A stretch of 64,000 nucleotides of DNA from Bos javanicus (lineage: Eukaryota; Chordata; Mammalia; Artiodactyla; Bovidae): assembly GCF_032452875.1 (NCBI RefSeq), contig NC_083881.1, forward strand, positions 68,145,689 through 68,209,688, written 5' to 3'. The position numbers were made by a program, and so were the translations under genes. This document shows positions 43,621 to 53,654 of this stretch, in pieces (within the stretch, counting starts at the first letter, position 1; each line of letters begins with the position of its first letter). The notes below the pieces were generated by a model, which had not been told where the DNA came from, ran no database searches, and saw nothing but the letters and a program-made list of their open reading frames with translations.

Positions 43621-44105
43621 CTTTAATATTCCTGAGCCTTCATGTTCTCAGCTGCAAAATGACAATATCAGGATCTACTTTACAGATTGGCTCAGGAGAT
43701 TACATAAGGTAAGAGATACGTGCTTAACACAGAGCAGCCACTCAATAAACATCAGTCTCCTTGTTCTTTCCAATAACTGTAACAGTGGTGCTCCCCTCGA
43801 GTCCATTCTGCATCTCCACGTGGCATTTGAGGCTTGTCGTAGCCTGGCCCCTCCATATCTCTCCACACGTCAGGCTCAATAAATACATTTTATACTTACT
43901 TTTCCTTTGCAGAGCTTTTGACATCTTATTTACTTCTGATCATTTCTATAAGAAACACATTTATCTTCACCATTTTAAAAGTTGGAAAACTGAGATAGAA
44001 GTTACTAAATTGCTTAAAATCTTAGCCAATCAATGTTAGATTTGGAAGTGAAGCAAAGAGCTTTCATTTTGAGACGCTTGCTTTTCTTGCCAGGCCACGC
44101 TGCCT
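43615..44105. repeat. Two MIR fragments in opposite orientation
   Basis: 43615-43765 antisense (ATTGGCTCAGGAGATTACATAAGG, AGCAGCCACTCAATAAACATC); 43950-44105 sense (TTTTAAAAGTTGGAAAACTGAG to TTCTTGCCAGGCC). Confidence 0.55.
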
Positions 44106-44296
44106 CTCCAACACAGAACTTTATCACCCTCGGGCCCAGATCTCTTCTCACTTACTTGAAAACCACTCCTTGCCCCTCCTTCCCTGCTTCTCCTTCCAAG
44201 AATGTCCTCTCTTTCTTTCTTTGCCTTCATCATTCTTCCACTGAGGACTCCAGTGTACAACAGTCTCTCAGATTAACAATATTTATTGTTTCTCTA

Positions 44297-44503
44297 GGCT
44301 TCCCAGGTGGCACTAGTGGTAAAGAATCCACCTGCCAATGCAGGAGACGGGGTTTGACCCCTGGGTTGGGAAGGTCCCCTGGAGAAGGAAATGACAGCTC
44401 ACTCCAGTATTCTCGCCTGGAGAATCCATGAACAGAGGAGCCTGATGGGCAACAGTTAGTGGGGTTGCAAACAGTGGGCTAGGACTGAGCATCTGAGCAC
44501 AAG
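44297..44503 (+). mobile_element. Bov-tA SINE
   Basis: AGGCTTCCCAGGTGGCACTAG to GACTGAGCATCTGAGCACAAG. Confidence 0.92.
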
Positions 44504-44509
44504 TTGTTT

Positions 44510-44665
44510 CACTAACTCAGTCATTACCTTCCTCTCTCCTTCTCTCACTCATCAAATATTTAAAGAGTATCAACTCTATGAAGTTCTCTCTGCTGAGGAT
44601 GGACTACAGGGATGAAAAGGACCCAGACCTTATGACTGAGGAACTCACAGTTTAGGGCAATGGGG
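44510..44665 (-). repeat. L2 3' end (reverse)
   Basis: ACTCATCAAATATTTAAAGAGTATC and CTTATGACTGAGGAACTCACAG. Confidence 0.55.
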
Positions 44666-45567
44666 CACCTCAGAGGGTGAACACTGGTTCTTGGATGTCA
44701 AAAAAAAAATAATACAATCCTTTGTGGCCCTCCAAAGGTCAACTCTATTTGACAAAATCTTAATCCTATTTAATTTCTCTCCATGGGTTTTCTTGGATAC
44801 CAGCACCTTTGACATTGACTTCACAGAAAATGCACAAAATGTATGGAAGATTAGTGCTACAAAACTATGGTGATGAGACGGCTGTGACTGGAGATCTTCC
44901 TCTCGATGGACTGCGCCATCTGGGAATTGCATTTGGAGAGGTGGCCTATCTGTGCTTGTTGGCTGAGATTAGCTGCCTTGTGAATACTGTTTGCGTTTGC
45001 CCCTTAGAGCCTTTGTCTTTGAGAATTAAATACAAAGAGTTAACTGAATAAAAATCTGTTTATTGTTTATAAATCTCTTTACAAAAATTATTCCACCAGT
45101 AATTAAGTCAAGTGCTGGAAAAAAGTCTATTAATGCAGTATCAAATGAATATCTAGCAGCTAAAGCTACTTTCTCATACTGAGTTAAAATAAAAAGTTAA
45201 ATTCACTACAAATAATTTTAAGAAGTTACTTTCCAATTGTTATATTTTTGTTGGCAGAATAACTGTGAATGATGTTTTGAAAAATTTGATCACATTGATA
45301 TTATTATTCAATATTTATATCAGTTGATTTTCATTGGTAATTTAATATATTACAATTTATGTAAAAGTCATTAAAAGTCACTCAGCAAGAGGAGTTACAG
45401 ATATTATAAATTATAAAGATATTAATATATTTAAAATTTTAATTTAAAAAATTCAACATTTGATTTAATCTTAATATTGCATTGAATAAAAAGTGAGCCT
45501 CATATTTTTAAAATGTACACACAGCATTAGACACTGTATATACTGTATGTATTTTTCTACATAGCAC
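44666..45567. other. AT-rich non-coding stretch
   Basis: 45080-45520 is strongly AT-rich with no repeat recognised. No gene supported. Confidence 0.45.
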
Positions 45568-45568
45568 C

Positions 45569-45783
45569 TGCATGGATGGTAAGCCACTTTCGTTGTGTCC
45601 GACTCTTTGCATTCCCATGGACTGTAGCCCATCAGGCTCCCCTGTCCATGGGATTCTCCAGGCAAGAATACTGGAGTGGCTTGCCATACCCTCCTCCACG
45701 GGGGTCTTCTCGACCCAGGGATTGAACCCAGGTCTCCTGCATTGGTAGGTGAGTTCTTTACCACAACCACCAACTAGAAAGCC
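45569..45783 (-). mobile_element. Bov-tA SINE (reverse)
   Basis: TAAGCCACTTTCGTTGTGTCCG to CACCAACTAGAAAGCCC. Confidence 0.92.
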
Positions 45784-45872
45784 CACACACAGCACAAACA
45801 TGTACAAATATCTGCTGTGTACAAACACACGTACAACATATCCGAAACGCCCCCTCCACTTCCTCTCCCAGA

Positions 45873-46355
45873 ATGTTACAACAGGAAACAGTGGCGGTGG
45901 CCGAGCATAGAGATCCTTATGATGAAGAGGACCTGCCTTGGCTCTTGGAAAAGGTTGTGGCAGTTTATAATTATGCAAAAGAAAAGGAAGACAAGCTGTC
46001 CTTTCAGGAAAAAGCCACCATGTTATCAAGAGGAATGAAGATGGTACGAGGGAGCCCTGAAGGGCATTTCGGGCTGTTTCCCAGGAATCACGCTGCTTCC
46101 CAGGCGGCACTAGTGGTAAAGAACCCGCCTGCCAGTGCAGGAGACACAAGAGATGTGGGTTCGATCCCTGGGTTGGGAAGATCCCCTGGAGGAGAACACA
46201 GCAACCCACTGCAGTACTCTTGCCTGGAGAATCCCATGGACAGAAGAGCCTGGAGGGCTAGAGTCCATGGGGCCCCAAAGAGTTGGATATAACTGAGTAA
46301 CTAACACTTTCACTTTTGTGTTGGGTTTACCAGGCATTATTCTGAGCTAAGCTCA
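45873..46355 (+). pseudogene. ABI2-like (Abl interactor) retrocopy fragment, SH3 domain, split by a SINE
   Basis: The plus-strand frame from 45873 encodes RDPYDEEDLPWLLEKVVAVY, then NYAKEKEDKLSFQE and, after indels, GLFPRNHA. This follows the C-terminal SH3 domain of Abl interactors: the DPY-x-PW linker, EKVVAxYxY (ALYDY-type motif), an acidic RT loop ending LSFQE, and GLFPxN. The LSFQE form points to ABI2 rather than ABI1. Small deletions near 46020-46060 shift the frame and remove the conserved tryptophan. The copy breaks at 46094, where a Bov-tA is inserted, and appears to resume at about 46325 with codons for HYSE near a stop position, the expected C terminus of ABI2. ABI proteins are adaptors of the WAVE actin-regulating complex; this copy cannot make one. 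The absence of introns suggests a processed copy, though only about 250 bases remain. Family assignment is from memory. Confidence 0.72.
46095..46318 (+). mobile_element. Bov-tA SINE inside the ABI2-like pseudogene
   Basis: GCTTCCCAGGCGGCACTAGTGG to ACTGAGTAACTAACACTTTC. It interrupts the retrocopy between codons for NHA and the C-terminal HYSE. Confidence 0.93.
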
Positions 46356-46890
46356 GTAGAAGATAGGCAGGCCCACCAGATTATTACAAGGCCCTGGGGG
46401 TTGCCCTCCAGTGAAATGAAGGAGAGATACAAATGATAAAAAATATGTTTTTTTGGTTATCCCCTAGTATCAAGACAAAAAACAAGCCTGAACAAATGAA
46501 TCTTTCTGTCATCATTTGTACTATACTGAGATGTCTGGAGTAAAATAAAGTGACCATTTCCCAGTACGTTAAAAATCTATGGCATATTTCTTGGAAAATA
46601 TACCACAAAAATAAGGCACATGTACAAATATATGTGCAGCTTATAAATACATGTTAATCTGTGGTGTTAATCTATCACGTGATGATGGGGCCCATCCACA
46701 GGTCGGTCAGCACTACCTAGCTGCAAGTCAATCGTGTCTTTGGGATATCAAGTCATCATTATATGCAGTGATGTATGAAAGGGCTCTAGATATGGACAGT
46801 GCAGGAAGAACTCAGAGAAGCCCGGGTTTCAGATACAGGTGGCCTGCTTCCCTGAGCTGGTCCAGCAGGTCCTGACTGTGATGACTTGCT
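46356..46890. other. Non-coding stretch, possibly 3' UTR of the retrocopy at its start
   Basis: No other repeat recognised. If the retrocopy included 3' UTR it would lie here; I cannot tell. Confidence 0.3.
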
Positions 46891-47111
46891 TCCAATGAGC
46901 CAAGGCTTTCACGCCTCCCAGCCTTTGCCTTCACGTTTCCTTCTGCCTGAAGAGCTGTTTCTGGCAGAGCAGAGCTACTCACCAGCTCAGGGCTCTGCTC
47001 AAAATTCATGTCCTCAGATCGTCCTGCTGGACCCCCCTCCCAATGCTTTATTCTGTTCTGTTTTTTTAAACTTATGATACCTATCATAAACTTATGATAA
47101 ACTTATGATAC

Positions 47112-47332
47112 CTGGTGCAAAGAGTTGACTCATTGGAAAAGACCCTCATGCTGGGAAGGATTGAAGGCAGGAGAAGAAGGGGATGACAGAGGATGAGATG
47201 GTTGGATGGTATCACCGACTCAATGGACATGAGTTTGGGTAAACTCCTGGAGTCGGTGATGGACAGGGAGGCCTGGTGTGCTGAGGTTCATGGGGTCACA
47301 AAGAGTTGGACACAACTGAGCGACTGAACTGA
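47112..47332 (+). mobile_element. BovB 3' fragment (sense) with 13-bp TSD
   Basis: TGCAAAGAGTTGACTCATTGG to GACTGAACTGA. ACTTATGATACCT (47101-47113) and ACTTATGATTCCT (47333-47345) flank it, one mismatch. Confidence 0.9.
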
Positions 47333-47433
47333 ACTTATGATTCCTATCCTCACCTGACATCATAGCATGTGTCTATTTGGTTATTTTGTTTATTGTCCAT
47401 CTCCCCCATTAGACTGTAATCCTCATCAGTTAA

Positions 47434-47640
47434 TCAGTTCAGTCACTCAGTCGTGTCCCACTCTTTGCAACCCCATGAACTGCAGCACGCCAGGCCTCCC
47501 TGTCCATCACCAACTCCCTGAGTCTACTTAAACTCATGTCCGTTGAGTTGATGATGCCATCCAACCATCTCATCCTCTGTCGTCCCCTTCTCCTCCTGCC
47601 CTCAATCTTTCCCAGCATCAGGGTTTTTTCAAATGAGTCA
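47434..47640 (-). mobile_element. BovB 3' fragment (reverse)
   Basis: CAGTTCAGTCACTCAGTCGTG to TTTTTTCAAATGAGTCA. Opposite in orientation to its neighbour 100 bp to the left. Confidence 0.9.
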
Positions 47641-47797
47641 TAGGATGGGACTTTTGTTTGCTACTGTACCTCCAACTTGGTGGCTCAGTATTGGTTGAAT
47701 GTGTCAATGAACCCATGAATGAACAAGAGAGACCAATCTGATTTTTGGCTTAAATGGAGTACAGCTTGAATGTTTCTTTTTCATTACTTTAGGCCAC

Positions 47798-48013
47798 GGG
47801 TCCCCAACCTTTCTGGCACCCAGGACCGGTTTCATGGAAGATGGTTTCAGGATGATTCAAGCATGTTACATTTATTGAGTTCACGGAGTGGGAGGCAGAG
47901 CCCAGGTGGTATTGTGAGCAGTGGGGAGCAGCTATAAATACAGATGAAGCTTTGCTCTCTTGCCCGCTGCTCACCTCCTCCTGCATGGTCCACGCTCTTG
48001 GGGTTGGGGACCC
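47798..48013. mobile_element. hAT-type MITE with perfect 12-bp TIR
   Basis: GGGTCCCCAACC at 47798-47809 is the exact reverse complement of GGTTGGGGACCC at 48002-48013. The interior (GGACCGGTTTCATGGAAGATGG, GTGGGGAGCAGCTATAAATACAG) fits a short non-autonomous Charlie-like element. No transposase. Confidence 0.8.
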
Positions 48014-49080
48014 CTAGTTTTGGCAACCTCTCCTTCTGATTGTAGTAGCGAAACTCCTGAATGAAACAGACATCTTTTTCTCTCTTGTACATCCCTCCTT
48101 TTTAAAAAAAAAATCTCTCTCCATCACTTTTCACATTACAGGCAGCTGATGTGGTCTGAGACCTGCAGGAATAAACTTCCAGTGGACTCTCTCCTACCTC
48201 CTCCTCTGCGCTCTGCCCTGCTTAGAATAAGTCCGTAAGGAAATGTCTTGGGCGAGCAGGTTTTGAAAGTGCTTTCTTCACCTGGTTGCAAAGGGAGAGA
48301 CACCCATCCCTTGGTCACATACCACTGGGATGACCGTGGGACTCTCGCCCAGTCCTACCAACAGGTCCTGTTGTCAAGTGTGAATTACTGTGACCTCCCA
48401 GGTCTCAGCCAAGAGTGATGACAGTCTCCTCCAGGAAGGCCATACAAAACATGTCCCTGGAATATATTGCTCTAATCAATTTCAGACCTTGCCTTAGAGG
48501 TCCTCGAAGCTTCCCAGGAACCATCTGAATGTACATTCCCATGAGATTCTGACCCAGGACACCAAAACATCTTGAAATGAAACTACCTGATGAGTTTAGA
48601 CATTCCTATGTACCTATTTCTGGGGAGATCTGAAAACACAACCTAATTTCTACTATGGGACAGGGGTTGTGTTTGTCTATCACGTGAAATTTTTGCAAAT
48701 GTATATACCCTTTTTATAGCCTCTAAAGAAATGAAAGAAATCAGAGACTTGGCTTGCTATTGCCATATGGAATATAGTGTGAGTAAAATTTACCAGCCTG
48801 CAAACCTACAATTTCTGGTCTTAAATCTTACCTATGACATGTGTTTTTCTTCTTATATATGGAAATCCCTGAACATTTAGATGGAGATTCACTTGCTTGT
48901 CCCCTGAATTGTAGTTCAATGCAGAGACCCTTTTCACTGGATTAGATCATTTAACTCTCTCTAGCCATGAAAATGTTTTTTCTTTTCATCCATATTTCTT
49001 TCAGGAAAGAGAGTAGGTCAGGAGGAGAGACACCAACCTGACTTAACTTTTGTGTCAATGACACACGTAGAACAGTGTCC
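48014..49080. other. Non-coding stretch, nothing recognised
   Basis: No gene or clear repeat. Confidence 0.45.
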
Positions 49081-49189
49081 TAGTTAAAGGGTGAGCTTTG
49101 AAGTTGGGCAGACGTGGAAGGGAATCTTGTATTCTCAACTTTACCAGCTCTGTTATCAGGGCAAGTTATTGAGGGAGGTGGTATTGAAA

Positions 49190-49575
49190 AGCAGTTAAGA
49201 ATGCGAGCTCCTAAGTATGACAACTTGAATTTGAATCTTGGTTCTGCTACTTACTCTATGCCGTGTTTAGTCCCTAAGTTGTGTCCAGCTCTTGCAACCC
49301 CATGGACTGCACAGGCTCCTCTCTCCATGGGGTTTCCTAGGCAAGAATACTGGAGCGGGCTGCTGTTTCCTTCTCCAAGGGATCTTCCCGACCCAGGGAT
49401 CAAACCCACGTCTCCAGCATTCTATGACCTTGGGCAATTGATTTTACCTCTCTGAGCCTCAGTTTCTTCTTCTATAAACTAATACTTTCCTGGGTGAGAG
49501 TTAAGTGAACTAAAGTATATAAAGTTCTTAGCACAGTTTCTAGCACACAGTAAGGACTCAATCCATGTAAGCTGT
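49190..49575 (-). repeat. MIR (reverse) split by a Bov-tA
   Basis: Left part: GCAGTTAAGAATGCGAGCTCC and TTGGTTCTGCTACTTACTCTATG. Right part: TATGACCTTGGGCAATTG, CCTCTCTGAGCCTCAGTTTC and CACACAGTAAGGACTCAATCC. The two parts abut once the SINE is removed. Confidence 0.85.
49261..49420 (-). mobile_element. Bov-tA SINE inside MIR
   Basis: TTTAGTCCCTAAGTTGTGTCC to AACCCACGTCTCCAGCAT; TCTATG on both sides (49255-49260, 49421-49426). It lacks the tRNA head. Confidence 0.88.
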
Positions 49576-49734
49576 TATCATCAGCAGCATCCATACCATT
49601 AGTAGCTGTGGTGTTAGTTAAGATTACACAGCTAATTAATGATGGAATTGAAAAAATCCTTAGATGCATTATTCTTGGCCAAGTGATTTTTCTATTCAAA
49701 ATGTGTAGCCTTGGGAGATGTGTGTGCGTGTGTG

Positions 49735-49936
49735 CATGTTCAGTTGAATCAGTCATATCTGACTCATTGTGATCCCACGGACCACTCGCCAGGCTCCTCT
49801 GTCCATGGGGATTCTTCAGGCAAGAATAGTGGAGTGGGGTGCCATGCCCTCTTCCAGGGGACCTTCCTGACCCAGGGATTGAACCTGCGCCTCCTGCATT
49901 GTAGACAGATCCTTTACCGAGTCGCCAGGGAAGATG
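49735..49936 (-). mobile_element. Bov-tA SINE (reverse)
   Basis: TTCAGTTGAATCAGTCATATC to CCGAGTCGCCAGGGAAG, next to a short TG-rich tract (49720-49733). Confidence 0.9.
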
Positions 49937-50009
49937 TGGCAAGAAGTTAAATAAATGAGGATGGAGGTGATGTTAGTAATGATGATGATAACCTGAAACA
50001 TAGTTTTCT

Positions 50010-50165
50010 TGTAGTGGTCCTCATCCTTGGTTACCTACTGGAATCATCTGGGTGGTTTCCAAATACTGATGACTGAATTTCATCACTGAAGATTCTGATA
50101 TTAATGGTTTGGAGTACAGCCTGGGTGATGGGATTTTTAATATATTCTCCCAGTAATTCTAAGCC
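50010..50165 (+). repeat. MER5A-like hAT fragment
   Basis: GTGGTCCTCATCCTTGGTTAC, GGAATCATCTGGGTGGTTTCC and GTGATGGGATTTTTAATATATTC. Confidence 0.65.
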
Positions 50166-51955
50166 AGGATCAGGCTCTGATGCCCCCATCGAGGAGGACC
50201 AACAGAGGAGTTTTATTCCCCGGTGCCCAATTCCCAGCTGCTACAAGACAGAGAGGACAGAAGCTCAGTGCTGGGAGGCAAGCCAGGGGACCCACAGCAG
50301 CTCGCTACCTCCCTACCTGGGAGCAACAACCCTGCATTCTCTGCAGGCATCTCTCCCTGCACCCAGCTGTCAAAGGCTACATCAGAAGACAATGCATCCG
50401 CATGAGGGCCCACACATGTTTAAAAGCATATTATCTTAGAGATTGCCATGAAAGTCTCAAAATGCCTGTGTATGCGTGTATGTGGGGGCATGTGCGCATG
50501 CGTGGGTGTGTAAATAAAATCACTGTAATCAATCATTTCAGATTCCCCTATATTCAACCAGAATATAAAATATAAAACAGCCAAATTATTTCTACTTATT
50601 TATGCTACGGGACCCCTGATCTTGAAAGAACCTTGAGGCTGCTCCAAGTCACCGGCTGGCACCACGTTGCCCATCTAGCTTACCGCCTTCTGTTTCAGAG
50701 TGTTGGTCAAGTCCCCTTCATGATTCACGGTCGTCATCCGTCAGGACGTGATCCCACTTTGCCCAGGGGTGAGTGATGGGAGCCGGGGCCTGCCTGGCTC
50801 GAGCAGATCTTGCAAAGCTGAGCCAATGTCGAAACTGGGATGTATCCAATTGGAGAACAGAGACTCAGAATTACATCCTCAAGAAGGAGCCAGGAGGAGA
50901 AGCTGGGGTAGCAAATCCAAAAGCCAGGGTTCTGGAGCAGGAACCAAGCTGTGGAGTCCAAAAGAGATGTTGTGATATCAGCAAGGCAGTGGGGCGAGGA
51001 TCATAGGAGCGAGAGAGACAGAAGGGGTCTTGGAGCAATTCTGGGGAAATGTACTGAGGCACCTTCTTTTTTAGGGAAGCAGAGACCAGAGTGCAGTGCA
51101 CAATTATAACTGTCTACATACCTAGTATGCTGGGTGCTTCTGGAATCCTCACTTTAGTTATCATTTCTCAAGTCAACCTGCTTTTTTCCCTTCCGGGTGT
51201 TCCTTTCTGTTAGGAGCCACTCCTGCCCTTGCCCCCATGACATGGGACCTTTGTCTCTGCTCTGTGCCCTGGTCATTAGGCAGCTGTGTCCAGCACAAAA
51301 ATTCACCCTGTGACCAGCTTGGAAAAGCTTAGTCTGTTACCCTTTCCTGTAAGGTATTTGCCTTTATATAGAGAAAGACATTAAGGTGGTGATGTTTTAA
51401 ATAGAATTGCAGGTGCCTGTCATTACACCAGTGACAGATGATGGAGACTTTTGGAAGAAAGGAGAATTTTTTGAGAATTAACAAAAAAAATTCTCATGGC
51501 TACATTCTACATTTTACATTCAGAGACAAGAACTGTCTGAATGTAGCTGCCATATGCATGTCTGCAGAGAGGTCTGGGCAGGTGAGGTGGTGATCCAGCA
51601 AGGAGGAGCCACCACCGAGAACCAGAAACCTGTGCCTGAGTGCCACTTGGCACCGGCAGTGTGACCGGCAATGGACCCAGCCTTCCGGAGTCCTGCGTCT
51701 TCATTTGACCAATGAGCTCGGCCAGCATCATTGAATGACCATTAAGTTCCAGTTAAACTTGGGGGTCAAAGCGAGCAGCAGTTACCGAGGGAGAGAGTGC
51801 TCCCAGGACAACGCTTTTCTAGACGTGCATGTAAGGGAAGTGGAAGAAATGTATTAACTCTGCAGGGGCGCTGGGTACGTTGTCACAGAGGAGAACCTCG
51901 GAGCACTTCATGCTGGAAGCAGCCCTGGGGACTGTGTGAGGGTTAGGAGCTACGA
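50166..51955. other. 1.8-kb stretch without clear repeats
   Basis: No gene. Short TG-rich tract at 50465-50510. Frames (50104-50439, 50773-51006) have no domain. Confidence 0.45.
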
Positions 51956-51959
51956 CACT

Positions 51960-52088
51960 GGTGTCCTAGAGCAAGCTGTAATCCAGGCTCTGCCACTACT
52001 GTTGGGAATGTTATCTGAAAAATGGGGATGATAGTCGTATACATCCTATAGGTGAGAAGTAATGATACAAGTCAGAATGATGCTTAGT
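51960..52088 (-). repeat. MIR fragment (reverse)
   Basis: AATCCAGGCTCTGCCACTACTG, CTGAAAAATGGGGATGATAG. Confidence 0.65.
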
Positions 52089-52089
52089 G

Positions 52090-52226
52090 GACTTGCCAGG
52101 TGGTCCAGTGGCTAACACTCTGGGCTCCCAATGCAGGGGACCAGGGTTCGATCCCTAGTCAGGGAACTAGATCCCGCATGCTAAGATGTGGTGCAATCAA
52201 ACAAATAAATAATAAAAATAAATACT
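52090..52226 (+). mobile_element. CHR-2-type SINE
   Basis: GGACTTGCCAGGTGGTCCAGTGG, GGGTTCGATCCCTAGTCAGGG and CATGCTAAGATGTGGTGCAATC with an A-rich AATAAATAATAAAA tail. Confidence 0.85.
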
Positions 52227-52307
52227 TAAAACCCCCTAAAAAGTGGTGGCTAGTACCTAGGAAACGCCTTTATCATTTATCACTGTATACACACACACAC
52301 ACACACG

Positions 52308-52508
52308 CTGTCATTTCAGTCGTCTCCAACTCTTTGCAGCCCCGTGGACTGCAGGCCGCCAGGCTCCTCTGTCCATGGGATTCTCTAGGGAAGAATACTG
52401 GAGTGGATTGCCATGCCTTCCTCTAGGGCATCTTCCTGACTCAGGGATCAAACCCGCATCTCCTGCATTGCAGGCAGATTCTTTACCGCTGAGCCACGGG
52501 GGAAGCCC
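52308..52508 (-). mobile_element. Bov-tA SINE (reverse), head-to-head member 1
   Basis: TGTCATTTCAGTCGTCTCCAAC to GAGCCACGGGGGAAGCCC, preceded by (CA)n at 52289-52306. Confidence 0.92.
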
Positions 52509-52516
52509 GTATATAT

Positions 52517-52680
52517 GGGCTTCACTGGTGTGTATATATGTATATATATACACCCATATATATCAACCCACTCCAGTATTCTTGTCTGAGAAATCCCATG
52601 GACAGAGCAGCCAGAAGGGCTATAGTCCACAGGGTTGCAAGAGTTGGACACGACTTAGCAACCAAACCACCACCACTGCC
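52517..52680 (+). mobile_element. Bov-tA SINE with central part replaced by TA repeat, head-to-head member 2
   Basis: Begins GGGCTTCACTGGTG (52517-52530), then a TGTATATATG/TATATATATACACCC tract to about 52562, then the Bov-A body (CAACCCACTCCAGTATTCTTG) to AACCAAACCACCACCACTGCC. Confidence 0.8.
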
Positions 52681-52699
52681 ACACATAAGCACACAGGTA

Positions 52700-52810
52700 T
52701 AGGCCGCCCCACCCGGCTTGGGGGGTCTTAGTTCCCCAACCAGGGACTGAATGCTGGCCCTGGGCAGTGAAAGCGTGGAGGCCTAACCACTGAACCACCC
52801 AGGAATTCCT
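52700..52810 (-). mobile_element. CHR-2-type SINE (reverse)
   Basis: GTCTTAGTTCCCCAACCAGGG and CCTAACCACTGAACCACCCAGGAATTCC. Confidence 0.82.
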
Positions 52811-52833
52811 TATCATTTATTGTTGAGTAAACA

Positions 52834-53039
52834 ATGCTTCCCTGGTGGCTCAGAGGTAAAGCGTCTGCCTACATGGGAGACCTGGGTTTGATCCCTGGGT
52901 CGGGAAGATCCTCTGGAGAAGGAAATGGCAACCCACTCCAGTACTCTTGTCTGGAAAATCCCATGGACTGAGAAGCTTGATAGGCTACAGTCCATGGGGT
53001 GGCAAAGAGTAGGACACACTGAGCGACTTCACTCTCACT
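52834..53039 (+). mobile_element. Bov-tA SINE
   Basis: GCTTCCCTGGTGGCTCAGAGG to GAGCGACTTCACTCTCACTC; AAACAAT flanks both ends (52827-52833 and 53040-53046). Confidence 0.92.
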
Positions 53040-53046
53040 CAAACAA

Positions 53047-53654
53047 TACAGAAGGGAGAAAAGAGACTGGGGCCAAGCATGCTAGATGTAAGAAAAGGAA
53101 AGGCAGAAAAACAAAAGGGAATGAAGTACTTGGGCACAAGAGGAGCTGAGGCTCCCCCCGGGAGGGTGAGACCGGCCTGCAGAGGCAAGTGGGGGCCGGA
53201 CCTAGGCGGGCCCTGCAGGTCTCTCTCTGCAGAGTCAGGGGAGCCTTTCATAGCGGTGGGAGGGTTGGAGGGTTCCAGGAGGAAGTCTCTGGCAGCTCTG
53301 GGGTAGCTGGGCTGAGGCGGGAGACTGTGACAGGGATATGGGAAGATCAGATGTGAAAAACGCTCATTTGAAGGTGCATAGGTGAATTTGAGAGGTGTGG
53401 AGAGACCAGGGCGGGGCCGGAAGCCTCCCTACCTGGGAGAACCTTCTGGCAAGAAATGTTTTCCTGCCCTGGGGGGAGGCAGGGTTGGGGTCAGGCTCCT
53501 ACTGCCCTCTGCCGGGTGGAGCTGGTGGCAGGCGGCTGCAGGCCACGGGATGGTGAGTGAGAATCCGCCCTCCTACCCTATCAGTCTCTTAGATGAAAAA
53601 CTCCCCTTAACAGCTGTAAATAGACTCAGGATGAAGTCTCTGAAGGCAGCTTGA
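53047..53654. other. GC-rich unique stretch
   Basis: No gene or repeat recognised; purine-rich and moderately GC-rich. Confidence 0.45.

Larger units (their letters stand above)
46895..47730 (+). repeat. L2 3' region, sense, with two BovB fragments inserted
   Basis: CACGCCTCCCAGCCTTTGCC, GGGCTCTGCTCAAAATTCATG, then TTATTGTCCATCTCCCCCATTAGACTG after the first BovB and GGGACTTTTGTTTGCTACTGTACC after the second. Confidence 0.7.

Noticed and set aside
45508..46209. A 233-codon minus-strand frame
   Set aside because: It runs antisense through two Bov-tA copies and across the ABI2-like segment; the real signal there is on the plus strand.
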